A stretch of DNA of 64,000 nucleotides, from positions 124,001 to 188,000 of the forward strand of contig NZ_JANQJQ010000048.1 in NCBI RefSeq assembly GCF_028281565.1, in the 5' to 3' direction. A program made the translations under genes and the position numbers. The notes below the pieces were generated by a model. The model was not told where the DNA came from and searched no databases. It was given only the letters and a program-made list of their open reading frames with translations. Positions within the stretch are counted from its first letter, which is position 1; the number at the start of each line of letters is the position of its first letter. Of the stretch, positions 1 to 8,290 are shown one piece after another. Source of the DNA: Seonamhaeicola sp. (GTDB lineage: Bacteria; Bacteroidota; Bacteroidia; Flavobacteriales; Flavobacteriaceae).

Positions 1-1095
1 ATTTAAGTGCTGCGCATCCGGATAACTATAGGGTTCCATATACTTATTAAATTGAAACCCTGACCAATTAATTGTTGACCAATATTGTCTTTCTTCTCCA
101 AAGTAGGTAAATGTATCCCCAAATTTTAATAACGTGGCTTCTCTCCTGCTATCGCCTGAGAGATAAGATTCGTATAATTCCAATGTAGGCGCGAAATACC
201 CCCAACCATTATATTTACCCCATCCTTTATTCTCTAAAGAAGCCCCGGGAAAAATACTGCCTCCTATTTTGTTACTTGGAACTGACCATAAATACTCCGG
301 TCCCCAATTGTTTACAATAGTAAAGACATCTTTAAAATTAAGCTCCAGGGCATTCTTCCCTGAATTGATCACATCATTACATGCTTCCACAACTTTTGAC
401 CAGGAACCTGAGTCATATTGAGCATTGTGCAAGTGTGTACGTGCTAAATATCCTAAAGCAGCATTTTTGTGTGGTTTTCCATAATCCGCCTGATTTAACT
501 GGTCAAAATATGGCAGCATCTCGGCGGCTTTGGTAAAGCTTTGGGCAGCAAAAGCATAACTTTCACTCACATGACTAGGTCTTTCTATAAAGAACGTCTC
601 AGTATTTTCATCTACAATGGGAATACCTGCCCGATGGTCCCCATAAATAACTGACAACTGAAAATAACATAACCCGCGCATAAAATAGGCCTGGCCCAAT
701 GCAAAATTCTTAATATCGGTATTAATATCCATATTGGGAACATTAGTTATAATATCATTTGCACGTTTAATTACTATAAAATGCTTCCCCCAAATATCTC
801 TTGTATAAGACCCTGAGCCATCTGTATAGAAGTTCTTAATATCTTCTATTTGCCCTTTTGATTTTCCAACGATGAAATCATCGCTTGGAATTAAAGAGTA
901 CAAGTGCATCCCTCTACCATAGGTTCCTTGAAAATCATTCATTATATATAGACCATTGGTAGCAGCCGTTACATCTTCAGCCGATTTCCAAAAAGTTGCC
1001 AAAGTTGGAGCGCCTTCGGGTTTAAGTTCCAGAAAGTCACCATCACATCCTGTTAGGATGAGTAATACAAATGTTAATTTTATAATGTTTTTCAT
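1..1095 (-). CDS. SusD-family surface glycan-binding lipoprotein, C-terminus cut by window edge
   Basis: An open frame of 365 codons runs from the ATG at 1093-1095 to the left edge without a stop. The N-terminus is a lipoprotein signal ending in LTGC (Cys17) followed by DGDFLEL. This acidic stretch after the lipobox Cys is the usual surface-export signature of Bacteroidota lipoproteins. Family hallmarks are the early helix around FWKSAEDVTAATNG and the region with AYFMRGLCYF, as in the SusD/RagB TPR fold. SusD caps the SusC channel and binds glycan at the cell surface. It lies 17 bp downstream of the SusC gene on the same strand, so the two form one pair and transcription unit. It diverges clearly from the two other SusD proteins of the window, so PUL-1 probably takes a different ligand. 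The C-terminal part is not visible. Confidence 0.93.
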   Translation of the reverse strand, partial: MKNIIKLTFVLLILTGCDGDFLELKPEGAPTLATFWKSAEDVTAATNGLYIMNDFQGTYGRGMHLYSLIPSDDFIVGKSKGQIEDIKNFYTDGSGSYTRDIWGKHFIVIKRANDIITNVPNMDINTDIKNFALGQAYFMRGLCYFQLSVIYGDHRAGIPIVDENTETFFIERPSHVSESYAFAAQSFTKAAEMLPYFDQLNQADYGKPHKNAALGYLARTHLHNAQYDSGSWSKVVEACNDVINSGKNALELNFKDVFTIVNNWGPEYLWSVPSNKIGGSIFPGASLENKGWGKYNGWGYFAPTLELYESYLSGDSRREATLLKFGDTFTYFGEERQYWSTINWSGFQFNKYMEPYSYPDAQHLN

Positions 1096-1112
1096 CTCTT
1101 CAATTTTTATTA

Positions 1113-4100
1113 TTAAAATGTTAGATTTATACCAAGCGTAAAGATTCTGCTTATTGGATATTGCCCGCCATCGATACCTTTATTCGCAACTTCCGGATCT
1201 AACCCTGAATAATTGGTAATCGTAAATAAATTTTGTCCTGACACATAGGCTCTTAACCTGCTATAAAACTTTGACTCCGGAAACGTATAACCGATCGTTA
1301 AATTCTTCAGTCTTAAATAATCAGTACTTTCAAGCCAGAAGTCCGAAGGTCTTAAGTTGTTATTAGGATCATTATTTGATAATCTAAAATTTGACGCATT
1401 CATGTTTCCGGGATGCCAGGTGTTAACAGCTTCGGCTGATAAGTTTGCCCCGGCCACTGAGGTTTGAGCCGGATAAAGGGTAGTTAACTTAAAGCCGTTA
1501 TAAGCTTTAGAACCACTTACGCCCTGGAAAAATAAATTAAGATCAAAGTTCTTATAATTAAAAGTCGCATTTAAGCCATAAGTGAAATCAGGAAATGCGC
1601 TTCCTTTGTAGACTTTATCCTCACCATTGATCACGCCATCATTATTCTGGTCTTTGAACCTTAAATCTCCGGCAACTGCATTAGGGTGTGCGGTATCCGC
1701 GGACGCCTCACTATCCGATTGAAAAATGCCATCAGCCTCTAAAAGATAAAATGAGAATAATGGTTCCCCAATTACAGACTCTATAGGAAAATGGGTTGCA
1801 ACCTGGGTAAAATCTAAAATATTGGTAATGCCGTTATCTAATGCTACTAATTCGTTATTTATTTTAGAAATATTTGCAGAAATATTATAGGTGAAATCAC
1901 CTTCATACTTTTGATAGCCTAATGATAATTCCACACCCTTGTTACGCACTTGTCCCGCATTTACAAAAGGGGCATTACTTACACCGGCAAGCGAACTAAT
2001 AGGCAGTGGTAAAATTAAATCTTTAGTATCCTTTATAAAATAATCTGCAGTAAGGGTTAATCTACTATCCAACATGGATAAATCAACTCCAAAGTTCAAC
2101 TGCTCTGTGGTTTCCCACACAATATCCGGGTTAGAAATACCGTCTAAAGCAAAACCGCTTACATAATTTGGGAGCCCAAGAATTACTTGTGTTTCAGACA
2201 AGGGCACATTAGTTGGATAATTACTTAAAGATGAAATATTGCCTATTCTACCCCAACTTGTTCTAAGCTTCAAACTATTTATTGATTTACTTTCTTTTAG
2301 AAAATTCTCCTCAGATAGTTTCCATGCCAGCGCTAAAGAGGGGAAAGTACCCCATCTATTTTCTTTAGCTAGTTTGGATGTGCCGTCTCTTCTAACACTG
2401 GCAGTTAATAAATACCTGTCTTTAAAAGTGTAGTTTACCCTGCCAAAATAAGATGTTAATCTGTTCTCTTCTTTTCCTTGTACAGGTTTATCAAACGACG
2501 TTGCGTTTACCAAAAAAAGTGAATTAGAGTCCTCACTTGATAAATCCCGTCCTATAATTGAAAAATATTCCTGGGAATAACTTTGTAGTGTATATCCGCC
2601 TAATAATGTAAGCGCATGTATATCTTTAAAAGTTTTGTTATAAGAAATAGTATTTTCTAAAGACCAATCAATTTGTTTTACTTCAGCAACTTGCAAGCTG
2701 TTAGTCGTTTTCTGGGTTTTAGATACTTCAGGAACACGCGGATCAAATTCTTTATAGGATTCATTCTTAAAATTTATTCCAAAGCTTGATTTAAACTTAA
2801 GCCCCTCTAAAATGTCATAATCCAGATACAAATTTCCAAAGAGGTCTGTAGTTGGATGATCTATATCAATTCGTTTTAAAGTTGACACAGGATGAATGGT
2901 AAGTCCGTAACCGGCATCCGGCATATTAGAATAATTCCCATTTTCATCGTAAACGGACAAATGCGGAGGTGCTTTTATAGCTTGTGCAATAATACCATTA
3001 TAATTGGTTTCACCATTGGCCGCCTGGGTACCGGTAAATGCACTGTTACCATTAATTCTTGTATATGAAATATTCTCCCCAACCTTCAATTTATCGTTAA
3101 TTCTAAATTCTGAATTAAACCTGGCGGTTATACGATTAGCTATGGTATTAAGAAGCGTACCTTCCCTTTCATTGTAACCCAATGAAGATGAAAATATATA
3201 GTTTTGATTACCTCCACGGATACCCAGATCATAATTTTGAATAAACCCGGTCTGAAATATTTCGTCCACCCAATTAGTTCTGGTAATCTGACCATCGGGG
3301 TTCTGAGAAGGATCATGTACAGGATCTCTGGCCAAACCCGAATTATCTGCTGAAATGTTATAATACTCAGCTTGTTGTGCTGCATTTAGAGCTTTTGGCT
3401 TCTTCCAAACACTTTGTGTCCCCGTGTAGGCGTTAAAATCAATTTTCAAATCGCCATCTCTCCCCTTTTTAGTAGTAACAAGAATGACCCCACCGGCCGC
3501 TCTCACACCATATATAGCAGTGGCAGAAGCATCTTTTAATATGGCCATAGACTCAATGTCAAAAGGATTTAGAGGCCCTCCGTAATATGGCACGCCGTCA
3601 ACAATCCATAAAGGTGATTCGTCTGATGTTGTACCAACACCTCTGATTCGGACTTTAGGAACACTTGTTGGGTCTCCTCCGTCACCAATAACGGTTACCC
3701 CAGACACATTACCCTGAAGTGCTTCTTCTGTATTAGTCACTGCTCTGTCCTCAATATTTTTCACACTTGAAACGGCACCTGTAAGATCCTTTTTAGCAAC
3801 GGATCCATAACCGACCAGAACTACTTCATCCAATACGGATGCATCCTCAATAAGAACTATATCTATTTTTGTCTTATTCTCCACTAAGATCTCCTGAGTT
3901 TTAAAACCTATATACGATATGACCAAAGTTGTATTTCCTGTTGAAAGATGTATTGAATAATTACCATCAAAATCAGTTTGGACACCATTAGTAGTCCCTT
4001 TTTCTAAAATATTTGCTCCGGGTAAAGGTTGGCCGGATTGATCAGTAACAGTTCCTGAGACTTCATGCTCCTGCTTATTCTTTAGTGGAACAAGTGTACC

Positions 4101-4469
4101 CGGTTTCTTTTTAATCAGGACAGTATTATCATTGGTCACTACAATATTAAAATTACCGCTCGACAGACTTTTATTTAATAATCTATTCGCTTTTATAGTT
4201 CCTTTTTTAACCTGAACTTTAGGAAAATCATCAAAAATGCCTTCCTGATAAATAAATTTATAATCTGTTTGATCCATAATAAGATCGAAAACCTGATCTA
4301 CCGTAAGAACCTTATCGCTATCTATTTTAACTTTAGAATTTTGCGAAATAATAGTATTCGGTGTCAAACCAAATACTGTTGTAAAGCACAAAAAAATAAA
4401 GGTTCTCATGATGTTAATTAATACCTTCTTTCCAATATTGGATAGAAGCTTGTTTGAATTAATTTTCAT
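1113..4469 (-). CDS. SusC-like TonB-dependent transporter with STN signalling domain (PUL-1)
   Basis: About 1118 residues. The order is signal peptide, STN domain (about residues 45-105), carboxypeptidase-D-like regulatory domain beginning near VSGTVTDQSGQPLPGANI, TonB plug with VLVGYGSVAKKDLTGAV, then a 22-strand-type beta-barrel. The STN domain couples ligand binding to the FecR anti-sigma factor encoded just upstream. An ATG 10 codons earlier (4499) exists. The start at 4469 is preferred because the segment from it to MRTFIFL has exactly the same length as in the PUL-2 homolog. The STN part is very like that of PUL-2 SusC, while plug and barrel differ (for example YGVRAAGGVILV instead of YGVRGGNGVIV). 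The protein would import oligosaccharides across the outer membrane using TonB energy, partnered with the SusD gene that follows. Confidence 0.95.
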   Translation of the reverse strand: MKINSNKLLSNIGKKVLINIMRTFIFLCFTTVFGLTPNTIISQNSKVKIDSDKVLTVDQVFDLIMDQTDYKFIYQEGIFDDFPKVQVKKGTIKANRLLNKSLSSGNFNIVVTNDNTVLIKKKPGTLVPLKNKQEHEVSGTVTDQSGQPLPGANILEKGTTNGVQTDFDGNYSIHLSTGNTTLVISYIGFKTQEILVENKTKIDIVLIEDASVLDEVVLVGYGSVAKKDLTGAVSSVKNIEDRAVTNTEEALQGNVSGVTVIGDGGDPTSVPKVRIRGVGTTSDESPLWIVDGVPYYGGPLNPFDIESMAILKDASATAIYGVRAAGGVILVTTKKGRDGDLKIDFNAYTGTQSVWKKPKALNAAQQAEYYNISADNSGLARDPVHDPSQNPDGQITRTNWVDEIFQTGFIQNYDLGIRGGNQNYIFSSSLGYNEREGTLLNTIANRITARFNSEFRINDKLKVGENISYTRINGNSAFTGTQAANGETNYNGIIAQAIKAPPHLSVYDENGNYSNMPDAGYGLTIHPVSTLKRIDIDHPTTDLFGNLYLDYDILEGLKFKSSFGINFKNESYKEFDPRVPEVSKTQKTTNSLQVAEVKQIDWSLENTISYNKTFKDIHALTLLGGYTLQSYSQEYFSIIGRDLSSEDSNSLFLVNATSFDKPVQGKEENRLTSYFGRVNYTFKDRYLLTASVRRDGTSKLAKENRWGTFPSLALAWKLSEENFLKESKSINSLKLRTSWGRIGNISSLSNYPTNVPLSETQVILGLPNYVSGFALDGISNPDIVWETTEQLNFGVDLSMLDSRLTLTADYFIKDTKDLILPLPISSLAGVSNAPFVNAGQVRNKGVELSLGYQKYEGDFTYNISANISKINNELVALDNGITNILDFTQVATHFPIESVIGEPLFSFYLLEADGIFQSDSEASADTAHPNAVAGDLRFKDQNNDGVINGEDKVYKGSAFPDFTYGLNATFNYKNFDLNLFFQGVSGSKAYNGFKLTTLYPAQTSVAGANLSAEAVNTWHPGNMNASNFRLSNNDPNNNLRPSDFWLESTDYLRLKNLTIGYTFPESKFYSRLRAYVSGQNLFTITNYSGLDPEVANKGIDGGQYPISRIFTLGINLTF

Positions 4470-4476
4470 AAATTTG
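4450..4476 (+). promoter_or_regulatory. Candidate antisense promoter at the susC start (PUL-1)
   Basis: On the plus strand a perfect Bacteroidota -7 box TAAATTTG (4469-4476, consensus TAnnTTTG) lies 16 nt after a TTG (4450-4452) that can act as -33 element. It overlaps the susC start codon and points away from susC toward FecR. The box is repeated identically at the PUL-2 susC start. The -33 spacing is slightly short of the usual 17-23 nt. No expression evidence is available here. Confidence 0.5.
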
Positions 4477-4482
4477 ATTGTT

Positions 4483-4575
4483 ATTAGTTGATTAAACATT
4501 TAATTAATTAGTAATCGATATCAAGGGGATGGAGTTTTATACTTTCCACGGTCTAAACTCTGTTCCCTTTTTTTT
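4483..4575 (+). ncRNA. Predicted cis-antisense RNA opposite the susC leader (PUL-1)
   Basis: Transcription from the TAAATTTG box would start near 4483 and end in the U-tract of the terminator at 4568-4575. The product is an RNA of about 93 nt, fully antisense to the 5' leader of the FecR-proximal susC mRNA. It contains no plausible reading frame. Size, position between anti-sigma and susC genes, and orientation match the DonS family of PUL-associated antisense repressors described in Bacteroides. Primary sequence similarity to DonS is not claimed. The start is an estimate from the promoter box. Confidence 0.5.
4525..4575 (+). terminator. Intrinsic terminator, plus strand, in the FecR-SusC gap (PUL-1)
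   Basis: GGGGATGGAGTTT (4525-4537) pairs along all 13 positions, three of them G-U, with AAACTCTGTTCCC (4555-4567) around a 17-nt loop. Eight T follow at 4568-4575. The U-tract exists only for plus-strand transcription, so the element cannot serve the FecR-SusC operon. It would end a transcript running antisense to susC. A second AT-rich hairpin (TTTTAGCAT / ATGCTAAAA, 4572-4592) follows directly. Confidence 0.75.
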
Positions 4576-4596
4576 AGCATGATATGCTAAAAGGTC

Positions 4597-5772
4597 TTAT
4601 TCTAGTGTAATTGTTTTTCCATTTATTTCATAGTTTTTGATTATACTTAATGTTTGTATGGTAGTTAAAATTTCTTCCAGGTTTTGATTCTTGCCTAACA
4701 CCCCCTTAAAGGTAATGTCTTCCAACTGCTTATTTTTAAAAGCCACATCCACATCATACCATCTGGAAATAACTTTCATAATATCTTTCAATGGCTTACC
4801 CTTAAAACTAAACACACCTTCTTTCCAGGAAATTTCGCTTTCAACATCTACTTCAGCAACCGAAACGGTATTGCTCACTACATCTAAAATTGATTGTAGG
4901 TTTGGCGTTAAGTTTTGTTTCTTGTTATCATAACCTACGGTAACCTTACCCTCTACCAGCGTAGTATAAATATTAGTTTCGTCTCTATAAGCTTTGATAT
5001 TGAACTCTGTACCTAAGACCTCTACTTCCTGTGATTTATTTAATACGATAAACTTAGAACCGTTATGCGCTGCACTTGATGTTACATCAAAATACGCTTC
5101 GCCATACACCAATTCCACCTGACGTGTTTCTCCTTCAATGAAACTAACCGGATATTTCAACTGAGATTCGGAATTTAACCAAACCTTTGTACCGTCTGAC
5201 AGCACTATATAAAACTGTCCGCCTCTTGGAATGGTTAGATAATTGTACACCAGTTCTTTTGTTTTCCTACCTCCGGCTTCATAAACAATTTGCTCCCCAT
5301 TACTATTGGCATTTGAAGTTTGAAAGGAAGCACCTTTTTCCAAAGGCACTTGCTCTCCATTTGCTAAAGTCAAGGTGGCTTTGTCTGTGCCCGGCGCTAT
5401 GATATTTGTATTTACAATTACAGGAGTGACATTGTCATCAACAGATTCACTAAACAAATCATACTTAAAGAAATAAGCTGTCACAAATAACCCTATTATA
5501 ATAGCCGCGGCGTACTTAGAATACTTTTGTATTCTTTTTAGCCTGATCAATCGCTTTTCTTCTTTTATAAGTTGATCAAGTTTCTTTCTGGTATTATCTG
5601 AATTGAACTGCTTCAAATTGTATTCTACTATAAAATTTGTTTTAACATAGTTGCTAAATTCTCTTTCATTATCCGGATTTTTAACCCATAACTCCAACTC
5701 ATCCAGTTCTGAAGAAGATGCCTGATTTATAAGATATTTAGTCAGGAGTTCCTGAATTTTTTTTGACGCCAT
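4597..5772 (-). CDS. FecR-family anti-sigma factor (PUL-1)
   Basis: 391 residues. The cytoplasmic N-terminal region (1-85) would bind the sigma factor. A single membrane helix lies at about residues 86-103. The periplasmic FecR beta domain contains PRGGQFYIVLSDGTKVWLNS and ends around VLGTEFNIKAY. A C-terminal DUF4974/STN-like domain (about 310-391, with WKEGVFSFKGKPLKDIM) contacts the STN domain of SusC. On ligand binding by SusC, such proteins release or activate their ECF sigma factor, here the gene divergently encoded 112 bp away. It lies 127 bp upstream of susC, and that gap holds the antisense terminator. It is closely similar to the PUL-2 FecR over the PRGGQF core and distinct from the PUL-3 one. 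Confidence 0.94.
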   Translation of the reverse strand: MASKKIQELLTKYLINQASSSELDELELWVKNPDNEREFSNYVKTNFIVEYNLKQFNSDNTRKKLDQLIKEEKRLIRLKRIQKYSKYAAAIIIGLFVTAYFFKYDLFSESVDDNVTPVIVNTNIIAPGTDKATLTLANGEQVPLEKGASFQTSNANSNGEQIVYEAGGRKTKELVYNYLTIPRGGQFYIVLSDGTKVWLNSESQLKYPVSFIEGETRQVELVYGEAYFDVTSSAAHNGSKFIVLNKSQEVEVLGTEFNIKAYRDETNIYTTLVEGKVTVGYDNKKQNLTPNLQSILDVVSNTVSVAEVDVESEISWKEGVFSFKGKPLKDIMKVISRWYDVDVAFKNKQLEDITFKGVLGKNQNLEEILTTIQTLSIIKNYEINGKTITLE

Positions 5773-5884
5773 AATAATTACATTCTATACCCATAAAGCG
5801 AAGCTAAATTGAACAACCCTAACTTTTTTGATAAGTTTTTTTATATTTTCGCATTAAATCATATCAAATTTTATCATTTTACAT
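5773..5884. promoter_or_regulatory. Divergent FecR / ECF-sigma control region with shared element (PUL-1)
   Basis: The 112-bp gap must hold promoters for both FecR (-) and the sigma gene (+). CGAAGCTAAA at 5799-5808 lies 27 bp from the FecR start and recurs as CGAAGCTAAA at 29 bp from the PUL-2 FecR start. Read on the minus strand it gives TAGCTTCG, one mismatch from TAnnTTTG, preceded at equal spacing in both loci by GG and a run of six A. This is therefore a candidate FecR promoter or ECF-dependent autoregulatory site. AGGGTTG on the minus strand at 5813-5819 also occurs upstream of both paralogous oxidoreductases. Confidence 0.4.
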
Positions 5885-6484
5885 ATGCACGTAGTATTTA
5901 AAAGTGATGTTATTCTTATTAAAGCTTTAAAAGATGGTAACCCTAAGGCATACAGCTCTTTAGTTGACACCTACCACCATAAGCTATGTGTTTATGCTCA
6001 TGGTTTGACAAACGACCATGACCTCTCAGAAGATATTGTACAGAATGTATTTGTTTATGTATGGAAAAACAGAACGAAACTTAAAGATGACTTTTCCGTA
6101 AAAAATTATTTATACCGATCTGTATACAATGAATTTATTGACCAGTACAGAAAACGAAAATCTGTTTTGGCTATAGAAAAGAAATATATTGATGCCTTAA
6201 GTCAAATTGTTGAGGAAGAAGAGAATTCATTGGAAAAACTGATAGCTCTGGTAAAACAAGAAATTGAAAATCTCCCCCCTAAATGCAAGCAGACTTTTTT
6301 ATTAAGCAAGCAAGATGGGTTGACTAATATAGAAATAGCTGAATATCTGAACGTATCCATAAAATCAGTTGAAGCACATATTACCAAGGCCTTTTCCATT
6401 TTACGCAAGACAGTTGGTAATAAAATGGACGGTATTCTGTTTTTGCTGTTCGGAGCCAATAGAAAAAACTATTCTTCAAATTAG
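5885..6484 (+). CDS. ECF RNA polymerase sigma factor, FecI-like (PUL-1)
   Basis: 199 residues, the normal size for the family. Sigma-70 region 2 spans roughly residues 25-92 (SEDIVQNVFVYVWKNR). Region 4 spans roughly 130-180, with LPPKCKQTFLLSKQDGLT and the helix-turn-helix IEIAEYLNVSIKSVEAHI. The ATG at 5885 gives an N-terminus of the same length as the PUL-2 homolog, which supports this start. It is divergent from its presumed anti-sigma FecR, not upstream of it on the same strand as in many Bacteroides PULs. The likely targets are the FecR and SusC promoters. The stop codon overlaps the end of a relic frame on the opposite strand. Confidence 0.95.
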   Translation: MHVVFKSDVILIKALKDGNPKAYSSLVDTYHHKLCVYAHGLTNDHDLSEDIVQNVFVYVWKNRTKLKDDFSVKNYLYRSVYNEFIDQYRKRKSVLAIEKKYIDALSQIVEEEENSLEKLIALVKQEIENLPPKCKQTFLLSKQDGLTNIEIAEYLNVSIKSVEAHITKAFSILRKTVGNKMDGILFLLFGANRKNYSSN

Positions 6485-6738
6485 ATCTTGCAGTAATAAT
6501 TAAGTTTTAGCCAACATTTGTGATTAGTTGTATTTTGAGTTATAAATGAATCCATCCTGTAGTCAAGTCCAAATTCGGAGCGTTGCTTTTCATTCACAGT
6601 GAAGCCTATCAATGGAACCATTCGAACTTCAAAGTCATAGCCTTTTTCGAACTTCTTTAACCTTTCATTAACTACACAAAATAAAACGAAGCTATTATTT
6701 TCAAATATTGAAAAAACGTAATTGCAACTAAAACTAAA
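6481..6738 (-). pseudogene. 3' relic of an unidentified gene, beta-barrel-like C-terminus
   Basis: An 85-codon open frame bounded upstream by an in-frame TAG (6739-6741), with no start codon near its beginning and stop TAA at 6481-6483. The translation alternates polar and aromatic residues near its end (SEFGLDYRMDSFITQ, then WLKLNYYCKI), which looks like the terminal strands of an outer-membrane beta-barrel. I cannot assign a family; a DUF2490-type barrel is a guess only. It sits next to the broken acs gene, so this stretch looks like a decayed boundary between PUL-1 and the amino-sugar block. Confidence 0.35.
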
Positions 6739-6762
6739 CTATGTTGTGCTTCCTTTTCTATT

Positions 6763-7056
6763 TTATTCAACTCCTCCTATAATACTTTGAACAACCTCAG
6801 GATTCAATAATGTTGATGTATCTCCTAAATTACGGGTGTCCTTATGGGCTATCTTTCTTAAGATGCGCCTCATGATCTTTCCGGATTGTGTCTTTGGTAA
6901 GCCACTGGTGGATTGGATCTTATCCAGTTTGGCTATAGGCCCTATATGTTCCGTAATGATCTGATTGATCTCTTCCCAAAAATGCTCCGGATCCCTGACC
7001 TATTTTCTATAAACCTGATAATATTCCTCTAAATGTTTTATGTGGTAATTGCTCAT
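6763..7056 (-). pseudogene. acs: acetyl-CoA synthetase pseudogene with large internal deletion
   Basis: The frame starts with ATG at 7056 and reads MSNYHIKHLEEYYQVYRK, a typical Bacteroidota Acs N-terminus. It meets an in-frame TAG at 7000-7002 and then continues as VRDPEHFWEEI. After that it jumps directly to the Acs C-terminus: LPKTQSGKIMRRILRKI, which contains the conserved lysine acetylated to regulate Acs, then NLGDTSTLLNPEVV and stop at 6763-6765. About 550 residues holding the AMP-binding core are missing. Both ends stay in one frame. The gene cannot encode an active acyl-adenylating enzyme. It lies 21 bp downstream of the GlcNAc-kinase-like gene. Confidence 0.85.
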
Positions 7057-7077
7057 ATCTTAAACTTGATGTTATCT

Positions 7078-7929
7078 TTAAGCGATAATAGTTTCCAAAT
7101 TGTTAATCACATTATCTATGGGTCTTTTGACAAATGACCTAATTTTTATATTTCTTCTTTTGGCTTCTTCCAGGATCTCACCTTGCAGATAAAACCCTAT
7201 GGAACCTACAAAGTGTAACGGTTTATCTATAAGTTCCTGTTTATAACAACTAATTAGGTTATCGAACAACTCTTTTATACCCTTTTCTATAATCTCACTT
7301 AAAAAGGGCTCCGATCTATTATCTATTAAAAAAGGGGTGAATCTTGCCAGGTAGGCACTTGGATTATTAACTTCGTAAAGATTTTTGAGCACTGTTTCCA
7401 AAGACACATCAAAGACGCCCTCAAATTCCTCTTTCAGATGTAAGGGCATCTTATTATAGAAATATGCATTTAACAATTGCTTCCCGAAATAATTACCACT
7501 GCCTTCATCCATGATAATGAAACCTAAGGAAGCCTGATGAACATGTGCTTGCTCTCCATCAAAAAAACAACAATTAGACCCCGTTCCTAAAATACAAACT
7601 ACACCGGGTTCATTCGTTGTCCCATGGATAGCCGCCATGAGATCTTCTTCCACAACCACCCTGGCCTTCGGAAAAAATTCTGCTAATATTTTTTTTAGAA
7701 ATAATTTGGTAGTATTGGCACCACACCCGGCGCCATAAAACAGAACCGTATTTACATCCTCATAAATACTAACCAGGGTCTTATTTTGAAATAAAATATC
7801 ACTAATCTGGGATATATTGAGCAATACCGGGTTTATACCCTGGGTCGTTATTCTGGAAATAACATTTCTAGTTGAATCTAATAATACCCAATCACATTTC
7901 GTAGAGCCACTATCTGCTATTAATATCAT
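7078..7929 (-). CDS. BadF/BadG/BcrA/BcrD-type ATPase, probable N-acetylglucosamine kinase
   Basis: 283 residues of the ASKHA sugar-kinase fold. The phosphate-1 loop is ADSGSTKCDWVLLD at the N-terminus, the second nucleotide-binding segment is CILGTGSNCCFF (about residues 134-145), and GAGCGANTT lies between. Family members phosphorylate GlcNAc or glucosamine in the cytoplasm. Placement at the end of an MFS-NagB block supports GlcNAc-6-phosphate formation from imported GlcNAc. The ATG follows the stop codon of the preceding gene with no spacer, so the two are translationally coupled. Other substrates within the BadF family, such as muropeptide sugars, cannot be excluded. Confidence 0.8.
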   Translation of the reverse strand: MILIADSGSTKCDWVLLDSTRNVISRITTQGINPVLLNISQISDILFQNKTLVSIYEDVNTVLFYGAGCGANTTKLFLKKILAEFFPKARVVVEEDLMAAIHGTTNEPGVVCILGTGSNCCFFDGEQAHVHQASLGFIIMDEGSGNYFGKQLLNAYFYNKMPLHLKEEFEGVFDVSLETVLKNLYEVNNPSAYLARFTPFLIDNRSEPFLSEIIEKGIKELFDNLISCYKQELIDKPLHFVGSIGFYLQGEILEEAKRRNIKIRSFVKRPIDNVINNLETIIA

Positions 7930-8232
7930 TTATATATTGTTCTTTAAATTTTGAAAGTATTTTACATGATCGTAAATACTTTTTAGCCTTAGTTTCACTT
8001 GCTCACAGGCCAATTTAGACTTCCCTTCTACTTTTATCTCCATAACAAAGCCCTCATTGCTTTTATTTAACCGTCTTATTACAAACCAACCATTTGGAAA
8101 GTATACTTTCAATGCTTTGGACTCCTGTTTTTGATATAGATCGAATTCTCCAGATACCCAATTGATATACCTTTCATAGACCTCAGTATTTTCCATATAC
8201 TCATTTTGAGTCCAGTTATAAGTATAATTCAT
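7930..8232 (-). CDS. Small protein of unknown function, weakly like a phosphohexomutase C-terminal domain
   Basis: About 100 residues. The start at 8232 is preferred over ATGs at 8259 and 8292 because AGGAGG lies 11 nt upstream of it. The stop directly abuts the kinase start. There is no signal peptide or membrane helix. The segment ALKVYFPNGWFVIRR followed by MEIKVEGKSKLA recalls the phosphate-binding C-terminal domain of phosphoglucomutase/phosphoglucosamine mutase (GW.lvR then EA.S..LA). The serine-threonine-glutamate-proline motif of that domain is absent. It may be a detached, repurposed or decaying domain of an amino-sugar mutase, or an unrelated fold. It is coexpressed with nagB and the kinase. 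Confidence 0.6.
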   Translation of the reverse strand: MNYTYNWTQNEYMENTEVYERYINWVSGEFDLYQKQESKALKVYFPNGWFVIRRLNKSNEGFVMEIKVEGKSKLACEQVKLRLKSIYDHVKYFQNLKNNI

Positions 8233-8290
8233 AATCAATATATCCTCCTTGATTTCCATAAACCATACATTAATTGTAATGCTTTTGCAC

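Noticed and set aside
956-1141. Plus-strand open frame over the SusD start and the SusC end
   Set aside because: It lies antisense to two clear genes and has no domain or start signal.
5827-5849. TTTG plus TATATTTT as promoter of the PUL-1 sigma gene
   Set aside because: Only 11 nt separate the two boxes and the second lacks the final G, so it does not meet the Bacteroidota promoter pattern.
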